From positions 6,134-70,133 of the forward strand of contig CAYNMV010000015.1 of assembly GCA_964398315.1 (NCBI GenBank): 64,000 nucleotides of DNA, written 5' to 3'. Shown piece by piece: positions 27,377 to 35,403 of this stretch (its first letter is position 1; each line of letters begins with the position of its first letter). The notes beneath the pieces are model-generated. The model had not been told where the DNA came from. It made no database searches and worked only from the letters and a program-made list of their open reading frames with translations. Both the position numbers and the translations under genes were made by a program. This DNA comes from JADLCB01 sp964398315 (GTDB taxonomy: Bacteria > Planctomycetota > Phycisphaerae > Tepidisphaerales > Tepidisphaeraceae).

Positions 27377-27982
27377 ATGCCGGTATCGATCGATCATGCG
27401 ATTGTGAACACGACGCAACTCGGGCTGGAGACGGTCGGGCAGGTGCTGGAGCATATCGCCCACCAGCGCCGGGTGGCGGCTCGGCTGACGGTGGACGGGC
27501 GCGAGCCGGAGCTGGGCAACATGGAAGTGCTGCGCGCGATGCGCACGGATGAACACACGATCCACATCGACACCGCCAATCCACGTGAAATGGCGCTCGA
27601 TGCTCTGTCGGCAATGGAACAGGCCCTGGGCCAGGCCGATGCCGACAAGGACCAGGCCGCCGAACTGCTGCAGCAGAACCAGACGCAGGCCGCCCTGGCG
27701 CAACTGAGCGCCTGCCTGGTCACCTGGCAGCAGGCGCAGCAGTGCATGGCCCAATCCGCCCAACTGGTCGGGATCGACCTGGACCAGGTGCAGGTGGACG
27801 GTGAAGACCTGCAGGCGGTGGTGAGCCGTTTCGCCGAGCAACTTCGAGAAATCCGCCGCGCGCTGGAAGATCAGGATTATGTTGCGCTGGGCGATGTGCT
27901 TACCTACGAACTGGGCGAAACCGCCCGCCAGTGGCGCAGCGCTATCGTTTCGCTTTCCACGGCCGTGGCGCAGGCCTCGTGA
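27377..27982 (+). CDS. Hypothetical helical protein
   Basis: I do not recognise a family. The 201-residue product is soluble, without signal peptide or membrane segment, and almost entirely helical: heptad-rich stretches (RREMALDALSAMEQALGQA-like, LLQQNQTQAALAQLSACLVTW) suggest a helical bundle or coiled coil. The N-terminal MPVSIDHAIVNTTQLGLETVGQVLEHI and the acidic GIDLDQVQVDGEDLQAVVSRFAEQLREI part look like ordered domains. It is divergent from the AAA ATPase gene, so the two may share a regulatory region of about 170 bases that itself contains degenerate repeated motifs. ATG 27377 is used; a TTG at 27308 would extend it into that repeat region. Confidence 0.7.
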   Translation: MPVSIDHAIVNTTQLGLETVGQVLEHIAHQRRVAARLTVDGREPELGNMEVLRAMRTDEHTIHIDTANPREMALDALSAMEQALGQADADKDQAAELLQQNQTQAALAQLSACLVTWQQAQQCMAQSAQLVGIDLDQVQVDGEDLQAVVSRFAEQLREIRRALEDQDYVALGDVLTYELGETARQWRSAIVSLSTAVAQAS

Positions 27983-28061
27983 GCGCTGTGAGCTCCGCGT
28001 GCGCTGCCGGCCTGGCGCAGCGCTGTGCCCTCCTTCATACGGACGTTTTGTTGATCTGCGT

Positions 28062-28952
28062 CTATCCGTGACCCTTCGGGGTGGCTTCCGGCGCCAGCCT
28101 CGCGGCGGTGTCGTGCAGCACGCGGTCCCGCAAGGCCTGATGCAGACGGAGGGTGATCGGGCCGCAGCGCTGGCTGATCGGGCGGTCGCCCCAATGGCTT
28201 ACCCAGCTGATCTCGCGGGTGGTGCTGGTGATGAACAGCTCCTGGGCGGCAAGCGCCTCGGCCTGCGTCAGCGGGCGCTGCTCCACGGGGATACCCAGGT
28301 GGCCGGCCAGCTCCAGCAGCACCATCCGGGTGATGCCCGGCAGCACCCGCGGCCCCACGGGCGGCGTAACCAGCGTGCCGTCGATCACCGCAAACAGGTT
28401 TGTGCTGGAACACTCGCTGAGCTGATCTTGCTCGCCAATGAACACGGCCTCATCCGCCCCGGCACGCACCGCGGCGTTCTTGGCCAGCACATTCGGCAAG
28501 AGCGCAATCGACTTGATCCAGCAGCGCTGCCACCGCTCATCGGGCACCGGATGAAGTCGCACGCCCTCGGCCTGGCCCGGCACGGGGGCCGGCGGCAGGG
28601 CACGGGTGTAGAACAGCAGCGTTGCCGGCGTTGTCTCATCCCACACATGATTGCGCGGGCAGCAGCCCCGGGTCACTTGCAGGTAAACCATCGCGCTGGC
28701 CAGGCCGGAGCGAGCCACCAGCTTCTCGATTTCTGCTGACAGTGGGCCGATCCCCATCGGCAGGCGCAGCTCGATCCCGCCGGCCGAGCGTTCCAGCCGC
28801 TCCAGGTGCTCGCGGAGCGTGAACGGCCGGCCATCGTAGAAGCGGATCACCTCGTATACCCCATCGGCGAACTGGAAGCCGCGATCCTCCACCCCCACCG
28901 TCGCCTCCGCCAGCGGCATCACCTCGCCGTCGATCCAGATCCATTCGCTCAT
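28062..28952 (-). CDS. dat: Class IV aminotransferase, probable D-amino-acid transaminase
   Basis: A 296-residue PLP enzyme of fold type IV. It begins WIDGEVMPLAEATVGVEDRGFQFADGVYEVI, the hallmark of D-alanine aminotransferases, and the catalytic Lys lies in CWIKSIALLPNVLAK. The GADEAVFI and LSECSSTNLFAV stretches bind the cofactor phosphate, and the terminal FITSTTREISWV completes the pocket. The enzyme swaps the amino group between D-alanine, D-glutamate and their keto acids, providing D-amino acids for peptidoglycan. A branched-chain or 4-amino-4-deoxychorismate lyase role is less likely because the RxH motif of those families is not evident. It is convergent with the preceding hypothetical gene. 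Confidence 0.87.
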   Translation of the reverse strand: MSEWIWIDGEVMPLAEATVGVEDRGFQFADGVYEVIRFYDGRPFTLREHLERLERSAGGIELRLPMGIGPLSAEIEKLVARSGLASAMVYLQVTRGCCPRNHVWDETTPATLLFYTRALPPAPVPGQAEGVRLHPVPDERWQRCWIKSIALLPNVLAKNAAVRAGADEAVFIGEQDQLSECSSTNLFAVIDGTLVTPPVGPRVLPGITRMVLLELAGHLGIPVEQRPLTQAEALAAQELFITSTTREISWVSHWGDRPISQRCGPITLRLHQALRDRVLHDTAARLAPEATPKGHG

Positions 28953-29031
28953 CGTCGCACCTGCTGCATCGGTCCAGCGCGCTGCGCTGGGAAAAGATCA
29001 GTGTAATCACAGGGGAATCCGCGTTGAGCGT

Positions 29032-29322
29032 TCAATCCCCTGCTTCGGCAATCTCCTCGGCCACCAGCCACCGCCGGGCGGCCTCGGCATCGGTGCAGAT
29101 GAGGAATACCTCCTGCACGGTGCCGGTGCCGGTGTAGAGGCACTTGAGGCCGGCCTCGGTGGGGTACTGGATCTTGAAGCTGGGCGGCGTCTTGCCCCGG
29201 CGGACCTTGATCCGGCCGGGCACAATGCGCGAGACGTGCGGGCAATGCTTGACGATGTGATCGAGGATCGCATCGAGCCCCCCAACCCGTCCGTGTTGCC
29301 GCTTGATGCGCCCGAACTTCAT
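29032..29322 (-). CDS. DUF2103 family protein
   Basis: A 96-residue protein from ATG 29320-29322 (an ATG four codons upstream is also possible). The sequence runs KFGRIKRQHGRVGGLDAIL, then HVSRIVPGRIKVRRGKTPP and ends with a TVQEVFLICTD strand, which fits DUF2103, annotated as a predicted metal-binding family. No function is established. The frame stays open far upstream, but that is only the antisense of the neighbouring radical SAM gene. It is divergent from the radical SAM gene with about 130 bases between starts, and lies downstream of nothing on its strand, so it is probably transcribed alone. Confidence 0.75.
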   Translation of the reverse strand: MKFGRIKRQHGRVGGLDAILDHIVKHCPHVSRIVPGRIKVRRGKTPPSFKIQYPTEAGLKCLYTGTGTVQEVFLICTDAEAARRWLVAEEIAEAGD

Positions 29323-29454
29323 CCTGACCAGCATACCGCGACGACGGTGATTGAACCACGCAGGAGAAAGCCGGGCCTGTATTTCACATCCCGCCGCATC
29401 GCATTTGCCCCGGCGGCTTCGCCTGGCCAGCCCATCGCGCTTACCATCGTGGCG

Positions 29455-30309
29455 ATGCAGTTGTTTCGCGAGCATCCTCGATCCTGGCGCGAGAACCTTT
29501 ATGTATATCCGGTGATTTCCCGGCGCAGCCGGGGATTGAGCATCGGGATCAATCTGAATCCCGACAAATCGTGCAATTTCGACTGCCTGTACTGCTGCGT
29601 CGATCGCACCGTTCCGCCGGCGGTGCGCAAAGTGGATTTGGCGGTGGTTCGGGCGGAGTTGGACCATCTGCTGGGACTGGCGGTGAGCGGGCGGCTGTTT
29701 GAGGCGCCGCCGTTCGATCAGACCCCACCCGCGCTGCGGCGGCTGAACGATATCGCCTTCAGCGGCGATGGCGAGCCGACCGCTTACCCCCGCCTGCCCG
29801 AGGCCTGCCGTCTGGTGAATGACCTGCTGCACCTCCATGGCCAGGCGGGGCAGGCGAAAATCGTGCTGATCACCAACGCCACCCTGCTCGACCGCCGGCC
29901 GGTGGCTGAGGCGATCGCCTACCTCGACACCCATCACGGCGAAGTCTGGGCCAAGCTGGATGCCGGCACGGCGGGGTACTATCAGCAGGTGGTCCGCACG
30001 AAGGTGCCATTCGAGCGCGTTCTGAGCAATATCACGCAACTGGCCTGCGCCCGGCCAATTGTCATTCAGTCCCTGTTCCTGAAAACAAACGGCCAGGGCC
30101 CGCCGAAGCGCGAAATTGACGCCTATATCGATCGTTTGCAGGCGATCATCGCGGCCGGGGGGCGGATCGCGGCAGTGCAGGTGTACACCGTGGCCCGCCG
30201 GGTGGCCGATCCATCCGCCTCAGCGCTGGAGGCCTCAGTGCTGGAGGAAATCGGAGCGCGGGTACGGGCGGCAGGGCTGGCGGCCGAGGTGTTTCATGCC
30301 CCGGAATAA
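29455..30309 (+). CDS. Radical SAM protein
   Basis: A 284-residue protein with the radical SAM cluster CNFDCLYC: Cys40-x3-Cys44-x2-Cys47, ligating a [4Fe-4S] cluster that cleaves S-adenosylmethionine. The order ENLYVYPVISRRSRGLSIGINLNPDKSCNFDC, then IAFSGDGEPTAYP and LITNATLL is the classic TIM-barrel core with the GGE-like motif written SGDGEP. No C-terminal auxiliary cluster (extra Cys) is visible, and the product cannot be told; it belongs to small radical SAM proteins often annotated as wybutosine-like or Fe-S oxidoreductases. ATG 29455 is picked because upstream translation is low-complexity Arg/Pro. Confidence 0.85.
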   Translation: MQLFREHPRSWRENLYVYPVISRRSRGLSIGINLNPDKSCNFDCLYCCVDRTVPPAVRKVDLAVVRAELDHLLGLAVSGRLFEAPPFDQTPPALRRLNDIAFSGDGEPTAYPRLPEACRLVNDLLHLHGQAGQAKIVLITNATLLDRRPVAEAIAYLDTHHGEVWAKLDAGTAGYYQQVVRTKVPFERVLSNITQLACARPIVIQSLFLKTNGQGPPKREIDAYIDRLQAIIAAGGRIAAVQVYTVARRVADPSASALEASVLEEIGARVRAAGLAAEVFHAPE

Positions 30310-30369
30310 GTGATCTGATGAGGGCCCGGTTTGCCTCGCGCGCTCGCCACCATTACACTCGCTCGCCTT

Positions 30370-31200
30370 ATGAAATCGGAACGGCGGCACGAGCTTGAAA
30401 CAAACCAGTTGGCCGACATGCTGGCCAGGATTCCCGCGTTGTGGCATCAGCACGGGCGGTGGATTCTGCTGGGCGCCGTCTTCGTGGCCCTGGTCATCGC
30501 GCTGATCTTCAATCGTGTCCACAGCAAGAAGCTGGAGGCACAGCTGGCAACTGAGCAACTGGCCGCAGCGCGGGAGGGAATCGGACGCCTGCAGAACTTC
30601 GAGCCGCTCAGCCCCGCGGTGCCAGCGGCCGACCGGGCGTTGCTGTTCAACAACCTGGTGGATGGCATCCGCCAGAACCTGGATGGCACTGCCGGTTATT
30701 TTGATGAGCCGGCAATGCTGGCCGAGGCGCTGGTGGCGCGGGGTGATCTGAACTGGATCATCGCCAATTACCCCGAACTGGCCGATGGCGAAAATGCCCC
30801 GGCCGTGCCCACCGATGAACAGCGCGCCACAGCGCTGGAAGAAGCACGCACCGCCTACGAGCGCATCCTGGGCAACTATCCCAACATCACCATGGCCGCA
30901 CTGAGTGCGCGGATGGGCCTGGCGGCGATCGCCGAGAACCGCGGTGATTGGGATGCCGCCCGCCAGCAGTATGAGGCTGTCGCCAGTGATGAGGCCTTCC
31001 CCGAGTCGTTCCGCCAGGAGGCCCGTCAGCGGCTGGAGACGCTGGACAAGGTGCGCAAGCCGGTGCTGCTGGTCGAGGCGCGCCCGCCCGTGATGGAGGC
31101 GTCCACAGCCGCACCGACGACAGCACCGACCACCGCGCCGGTGATCGAACCCGAGCCTCTGCCCGCAACCGCACCGACCACCGCGCCAGCCGTCGAATGA
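30370..31200 (+). CDS. Single-pass membrane protein with tetratricopeptide-like repeats
   Basis: A 276-residue protein with a charged head MKSERRHELETNQLADML, one membrane helix at residues 33-49 (GRWILLGAVFVALVIALIF) and a helical periplasmic part. Two TPR-like helix pairs can be seen (ALEEARTAYERILGNYPNITMAALSARMGLAAIAENRGDWDAARQQYEAV, quoted in parts), much like YfgM/BamD-type proteins. The tail is a Thr/Ala/Pro repeat (APTTAPTTAP) common in this lineage. The role of YfgM-type proteins is chaperone contact at the Sec translocon, but whether that holds here is not known. The preferred ATG is 30370. Confidence 0.8.
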   Translation: MKSERRHELETNQLADMLARIPALWHQHGRWILLGAVFVALVIALIFNRVHSKKLEAQLATEQLAAAREGIGRLQNFEPLSPAVPAADRALLFNNLVDGIRQNLDGTAGYFDEPAMLAEALVARGDLNWIIANYPELADGENAPAVPTDEQRATALEEARTAYERILGNYPNITMAALSARMGLAAIAENRGDWDAARQQYEAVASDEAFPESFRQEARQRLETLDKVRKPVLLVEARPPVMEASTAAPTTAPTTAPVIEPEPLPATAPTTAPAVE

Positions 31201-31268
31201 TGCAAAAACCCGCAAGTGGCCCTGATGGCTGACCGATGGGCTGGCCTGTCCCGTTGAGGAGCCCCCGC

Positions 31269-31721
31269 GTGTTGATCCGAACACTTTGCCTGATCGTGCT
31301 GATGCTGGTTTCTGTGGGCTGCACCTACTCGGGGCGGTTCACGGTGGGGGTGGTGAACCAGACCGATCAGCCCTTGTCGGTGGGGCTGGTGAAGAACGGC
31401 CCGCCGACGGAGCCGGCGTGGGCCAGCCCGTTCGAGATCCACATGGCCAATCCCCATCTGAGCGGGCGTAAATGGGGCACGCTGGTGCCGCCGGGCGAGG
31501 CGGTGGTGATCGGCCCGCAGAGTGGCAAGTTTGCGCCAAACGTGGTGGCGGTGTTGCGGGTATATGTGGGCGATCTGCCGGTGGAAGATCTGCTGGCCAT
31601 CAGCCCCGGCAGCCGTGACCGGCTTGATATCCCCATCGACAATGGCGCCAGTGGTTTTGTGATCCGGCAGGGGCCGCAGGGATTGACCGCCTCGCCCGCC
31701 CCCCCGCCGCCGGCACGCTGA
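31269..31721 (+). CDS. Small lipoprotein, function unknown
   Basis: A 150-residue protein with an N-terminal signal and lipobox (LVSVGC at about residues 13-18), so it should be a lipoprotein. The rest is beta-rich: FTVGVVNQTDQPLSVGLV, WGTLVPPGEAVVIGP and RVYVGDLPVEDLLAISPG suggest an immunoglobulin-like or fibronectin-like module. A GTG at 31269, with GAGGAG 9 bases upstream, is the likely start. No family is recognised. It follows the TPR-like membrane protein after about 70 bases on the same strand. Confidence 0.65.
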   Translation: MLIRTLCLIVLMLVSVGCTYSGRFTVGVVNQTDQPLSVGLVKNGPPTEPAWASPFEIHMANPHLSGRKWGTLVPPGEAVVIGPQSGKFAPNVVAVLRVYVGDLPVEDLLAISPGSRDRLDIPIDNGASGFVIRQGPQGLTASPAPPPPAR

Positions 31722-31769
31722 ACGCCCACGGCTGCTCCCCTCACACACTTTTGGCCGTGTATGGCCCGC

Positions 31770-32075
31770 TCAGGAGGCAGGGCGCTGCATCTTTTCGCGC
31801 ACGCTGCGAACTTTCTGCTCGATACCCCCCGTGCGCCCACGCCGCCAGTCCATCTTAAGCGTTGCGGCGATGCGGTTGCAGTCGGGCTCCAGCGCTTCGT
31901 AACAGCGGTTGACCACCTCCATCACCTCGCGCCATTCCCCTTCGATGGTCGTGCCCAGCGGGCCAAGCTGGTACGGCAGACCGCTGGCTTCGATCACCTC
32001 GACACAGCGGGCTACGTACTGACCAACCGATTCACCTTTGTCCATGGGCCAGATACTGAGTTCTGCAAGAAGCAT
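31770..32075 (-). CDS. MTH1187/YkoF-like thiamine-binding protein (UPF0045)
   Basis: A 101-residue protein of the MTH1187 (UPF0045) family: the start MLLAELSIWPMDKGESVGQYVARCVEVI, the motif GPLGTTIEGEWREVMEVVNRCYEAL and the closing KMDWRRGRTGGIEQKV match the small ferredoxin-like dimer family that includes YkoF-like thiamine binders. Length is normal. No thiamine biosynthetic gene adjoins it here, although thiL lies 7.6 kb away. It sits between two lipoprotein genes on the other strand. Confidence 0.85.
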   Translation of the reverse strand: MLLAELSIWPMDKGESVGQYVARCVEVIEASGLPYQLGPLGTTIEGEWREVMEVVNRCYEALEPDCNRIAATLKMDWRRGRTGGIEQKVRSVREKMQRPAS

Positions 32076-32216
32076 GGTTGAGCAGGTTAGAAGATCCAGG
32101 GTCCAGGGAAGATCATAGTCGTTTTTTGCTCATTGGGCACCGAAAACGGGTATACTGATTATCCAGCGGCCGGAATGGGTTCGGCCGCGAGTGCGGTTAC
32201 GGGAAAGGAGCACGGC

Positions 32217-32723
32217 ATGCGACAGATATTGGCTGGTATGGCAGCACTGGGATTGATGGTGGGTGTAATGGGGTGCGACCGGGACTCGGAGACGGCCCCC
32301 GAGACAGACACCACCCGCACCCCCGAGGCACAAGCCCAGGATGCGGTGCGCAGCATCCAGGGTGGCCTGCAGGAACGCTCGCAGGATTTGCAGCAGTCGG
32401 CTGAGGAAGCCAAGGCAGAGGCACAAGCCACCGCCGAGCAGAAGGCCGCCGAGGCCAAGTCGGCGACGGAGAACGCCGCTGCCGATGGGTCCGCCCAGGC
32501 GCAGAAGCTGCTGGATCAGGCGTTGCAGTATGCCAAGGAGAACAAGTTCGACCTGGCCGAAAAGGCGCTGGAGCAGGCCGAGGCGCTGCCCAACCTGCCT
32601 GAGGCCGTCAAATCGAAGATCCCGCAGGTCCGGCAGTCGATCAACGCGATGAAATCATCGGGCCAGGCCGGCCAGGCTGCCGAAGACCTGAGCAAGGCGG
32701 CCGAAGCGCTGCAGAATAAGTAA
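32217..32723 (+). CDS. Coiled-coil lipoprotein
   Basis: A 168-residue protein with a lipoprotein signal (LMVGVMGC) and then an Ala/Glu/Gln-rich alpha-helical body with long heptad runs (QERSQDLQQSAEEAKAEAQA, EQKAAEAKSATENAAADG), close to apolipoprotein- or murein-lipoprotein-like coiled coils. The C-terminal half, LLDQALQYAKENKFDLAEKALEQAEALP, resembles a TPR helix pair. A GGAAAGGAG ribosome-binding site precedes ATG 32217. A strong hairpin follows the stop. A structural envelope role is likely but not shown. Confidence 0.72.
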   Translation: MRQILAGMAALGLMVGVMGCDRDSETAPETDTTRTPEAQAQDAVRSIQGGLQERSQDLQQSAEEAKAEAQATAEQKAAEAKSATENAAADGSAQAQKLLDQALQYAKENKFDLAEKALEQAEALPNLPEAVKSKIPQVRQSINAMKSSGQAGQAAEDLSKAAEALQNK

Positions 32724-33038
32724 TCGCAACGGCGAGCCTTCCCGATCAGGCCCCCGCGTCCAGCGCGGGGGCCTGATCATGGGTTCCATTTCGCGCATCG
32801 GCGGACACTGGGCTGGTTCGTCCCGATGCGGCCCGTGGGCACGGTTCGTGCCGCGGCCATGGTGCGAAACGGACACATAGACACCTGGGTCAGACACCGC
32901 CCGCTACAAACGAAATCCATCCCCACGGTATCGAATGTGGCCGGCGCGGCGCTGGCAGCCGCGCTTCATGTTCGGACTCATGTGGGGCGATGGAATCGAG
33001 CGCGGGCATCGATATGATGCACTTCTGAGGACCTCTCC
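32724..33038. other. Intergenic, 315 bases
   Basis: Between the coiled-coil lipoprotein and mscL. Apart from the hairpin at 32744-32778 I see no gene; short open stretches have no domain or ribosome-binding signal. Confidence 0.5.
32744..32778 (+). terminator. Hairpin after coiled-coil lipoprotein gene
   Basis: A perfect 15-bp inverted repeat (32744-32758 with 32764-32778, 5-base loop) begins 20 bases after the stop. It has no T-run, so it may stop transcription inefficiently or protect the mRNA end. Confidence 0.65.
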
Positions 33039-33476
33039 ATGTTCAAGCCGACCTCTCTCTGGCAGGAATTCAAGACTTTCGCGTTCAAGGGGAACATGAT
33101 TGACCTGGCGATCGGCGTGGTTATCGGGACCGCGTTCACCGGTGTCATCAATGCCCTGGTCAAGAACGTGCTGATGCCGGCGCTCAGCTATGTCGCCCCC
33201 AATGTGGACAGCTACCGCGAATTGAAGCTGGGCCGCGTTGAGTACGGGGTGTTCCTGGCGGAGATGATCAACTTCCTGCTGGTGGCGCTGGCGATCTTCC
33301 TCGTGATCGTGAAGATCGTGCAGGGCACCATGAAACGGGCCGCGCCGGCCCCGGCATCGGATGAGCCGACGACGAAGGAATGCCCCTTCTGCCTGTCGAC
33401 GATTCCCATCAAGGCCAGCCGCTGCGCCCACTGCACCAGCGATCTGTCGGCCCAGTCAAACCCGCCAGTCGCCTGA
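33039..33476 (+). CDS. mscL: Large-conductance mechanosensitive channel with zinc-ribbon tail
   Basis: A 145-residue MscL protein. Residues 1-95 match the family: EFKTFAFKGNMIDLAIGVVIGTAFTGVINALVKNVLMP is TM1 and the gate, and VFLAEMINFLLVALAIFLVIVKI is TM2. After a linker, residues 113-135 form a zinc ribbon: CPFC and CAHC (Cys114, Cys117, Cys130, Cys133), which standard MscL lacks. The channel opens under membrane tension to release solutes. The extra ribbon would lie in the cytoplasm at the C-terminal bundle. It stands alone, with the hairpin of the preceding gene upstream. Confidence 0.93.
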   Translation: MFKPTSLWQEFKTFAFKGNMIDLAIGVVIGTAFTGVINALVKNVLMPALSYVAPNVDSYRELKLGRVEYGVFLAEMINFLLVALAIFLVIVKIVQGTMKRAAPAPASDEPTTKECPFCLSTIPIKASRCAHCTSDLSAQSNPPVA

Positions 33477-33517
33477 GCCACCAGGGCTCTGGCAACCCGG
33501 CGGACCAACAGGGCAGA

Positions 33518-33727
33518 TCAGGCGGCCACGGCGTAGACCGCGCTGGTCTCGCGCCGCATGGCGCGCGACCGGTAGGGCACCTCGCCGCGGGCGCGGCGGT
33601 CCAGTTCGGCCTCGATCAGGCTGCGCGTCCCGGCCCGATGCAGCACCGCGCGCACGAGCAGTTCCTCGCCCGTCGCCTGATGAATCCGGTTGGCAATCCG
33701 AAACCGACGATCGATCAGATGGTTCAT
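33518..33727 (-). CDS. Small hypothetical protein
   Basis: A 69-residue basic protein (many Arg and Ala residues), starting at ATG 33725-33727 with GGGAG 12 bases upstream. No signal peptide, membrane segment or known domain is visible. The ribosome-binding site and the isolated position between two genes, rather than opposite one, support a real gene, but compositional bias makes this uncertain. Confidence 0.4.
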   Translation of the reverse strand: MNHLIDRRFRIANRIHQATGEELLVRAVLHRAGTRSLIEAELDRRARGEVPYRSRAMRRETSAVYAVAA

Positions 33728-33863
33728 GGTCCGCTCCCGGTCGATCCAGCGCCCAATGTGGGCGCAACAGTCACACGTCAGCCTTTACATCGGCCAAAGT
33801 GCTGCAAAATCTGAAGCGAACATGAGAAGGCCGCTCGGGATGGCAAAGTTCAGCCAGGGCGGC

Positions 33864-35234
33864 TCACTGGCCTGAGCGCGGCTCGCGTACCTTGAGCAGG
33901 ACGATCAGGCCGAGGATCAGGAACGGCGGAACGCTCAGCACGCCCCAGCGCGGGCCCAGGGCGGTGGCGAAACCCGCGTAGGCCAGCGGACCGAAAATGC
34001 TGGCAAACTTGCCGCTGATCGAGAAGAAGCCGAACGCTTCGTTGTGGATCTCGCGCGGCGCCAGCAAGGCCATCAGCGCCCGGCTGCTGGCCTGCACGCC
34101 CCCCAGTACGATCCCGATCCCCACCCCCAGCGCCATGAACAGCGCCCCGGCATCCCAGTGCACCCCCAGCAGGTCAAAGCTGCTGGCAGGGGTGATGAAC
34201 ATCGCCACCAGCGCCACAAAAATCCACAGCAGCAGGTTGATGACAATCACCGGCTTGTTGCCGATGGCATCGGCCAGGTAGCCGAAGGCAACAGCCCCGG
34301 CAAAAGCGACGAACTGCACCACCAGGAAGATGAGGATCAGGCGTTCGGTCGGGATCTTCAGCCAGTCCGTGGCGTAGGCCGGCGACATGGCAATCACTGT
34401 CTCCACCCCATCGTTGTAGAGCAGGAACGCCAGCAGGAACAGGAACAGCACGCGATAGCGGCGGATGTTGCGGAAGGTGTGCCCCACCCGGCGGAATCCC
34501 GCCATCAGCAGCGAGCCCTCCCCGCGCTCGCCGGCAGCCGGGGGCAGCTCATCGAGCAGCAGGTAGGCCGGCAGGCCAAAGACCAGCCACCATGCCCCGG
34601 CCATCGCCAGCCCCCAGGGCACCCAGTCGGGATTGGCCTTGTACATCTCGAGAAAGCCAATCAGCGCCAGCGCCCCGCCGATATACCCCACCGCAAAGCC
34701 CCAGCCGCTGAGGCTTCCCTGCTTCTCGGGGCGAGTCAGCCGTGGCAGAAACGCGCTGTAGAAGGCGAAGGAGGTGCCGAAGCAGACGTTGCTGGCCACG
34801 TACAGCAGCGCCCCCAGCAACCACTGGCCATCGGACAGGAAGACCATGCTCATCGCCAGCAGCGCCCCGATAATGCCGAAGCTGGCAAAGAAACGCTTGG
34901 TCCACCCCTTGATGTCCGCCACCGCCCCCAGCACCGGCGCGGCCACCGCCATCATCGCCATCGACAGGCTGGTCATCAGCGCCATCACCGCGCTGGCCGG
35001 CATCGTCACGCCCGCGACCACCAGCCCATGATCCACATCCGATCCCGGCAAAAGCGGCAGCAGGCGATTGATCATGTAGGGCTGGAACGCCGGCCCCAGG
35101 ATCACCAGACCGTAGCCGCTGTTGGCCCAGTCATACAGAACCCATGCGATCTTCTGGGCGCGCGTCCCCTCCGGGTGCGGCGCCTCCACGGCCGGCTGAT
35201 ATCCAAGCTTCTCATCCATGCGATGTGTGATCAT
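33864..35234 (-). CDS. MFS transporter, UMF1 family
   Basis: A 456-residue membrane protein of the UMF1 (unknown major facilitator) family: QKIAWVLYDWANSGYGLVI at the N-terminus is the diagnostic WVLYDWANS signature, and about 12 hydrophobic segments follow, with the MFS loop GAVADIKGWTKRFF and later AFGYLADAIGNKPVI. The C-terminal half includes GGVQASSRALMALLAPREIHNEAFG, which matches the second family signature. Family members are linked to autophagy-type effluxers in eukaryotes and to unknown substrates in bacteria. Start could be ATG 35234 or 35219. Confidence 0.87.
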   Translation of the reverse strand: MITHRMDEKLGYQPAVEAPHPEGTRAQKIAWVLYDWANSGYGLVILGPAFQPYMINRLLPLLPGSDVDHGLVVAGVTMPASAVMALMTSLSMAMMAVAAPVLGAVADIKGWTKRFFASFGIIGALLAMSMVFLSDGQWLLGALLYVASNVCFGTSFAFYSAFLPRLTRPEKQGSLSGWGFAVGYIGGALALIGFLEMYKANPDWVPWGLAMAGAWWLVFGLPAYLLLDELPPAAGERGEGSLLMAGFRRVGHTFRNIRRYRVLFLFLLAFLLYNDGVETVIAMSPAYATDWLKIPTERLILIFLVVQFVAFAGAVAFGYLADAIGNKPVIVINLLLWIFVALVAMFITPASSFDLLGVHWDAGALFMALGVGIGIVLGGVQASSRALMALLAPREIHNEAFGFFSISGKFASIFGPLAYAGFATALGPRWGVLSVPPFLILGLIVLLKVREPRSGQ

Positions 35235-35403
35235 GCCCGCCCACCGCCCGGAAAACAATGATCCGAGTAAGGATGAGCCATGCGCAAACGAAGGATCAAG
35301 CCTGGACGAAGGAGGCAGCAAGAGCCTCATTCACACCCCAGACTTGATCCTCCAGGCTTCACCCTGCCCTCTTTCGCCGGCTCGGCTGCGCCGGTCGGGC
35401 GGC

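Noticed and set aside
25801..27552. Plus-strand open frame opposite the AAA ATPase
   Set aside because: Antisense shadow; contains no family motif.
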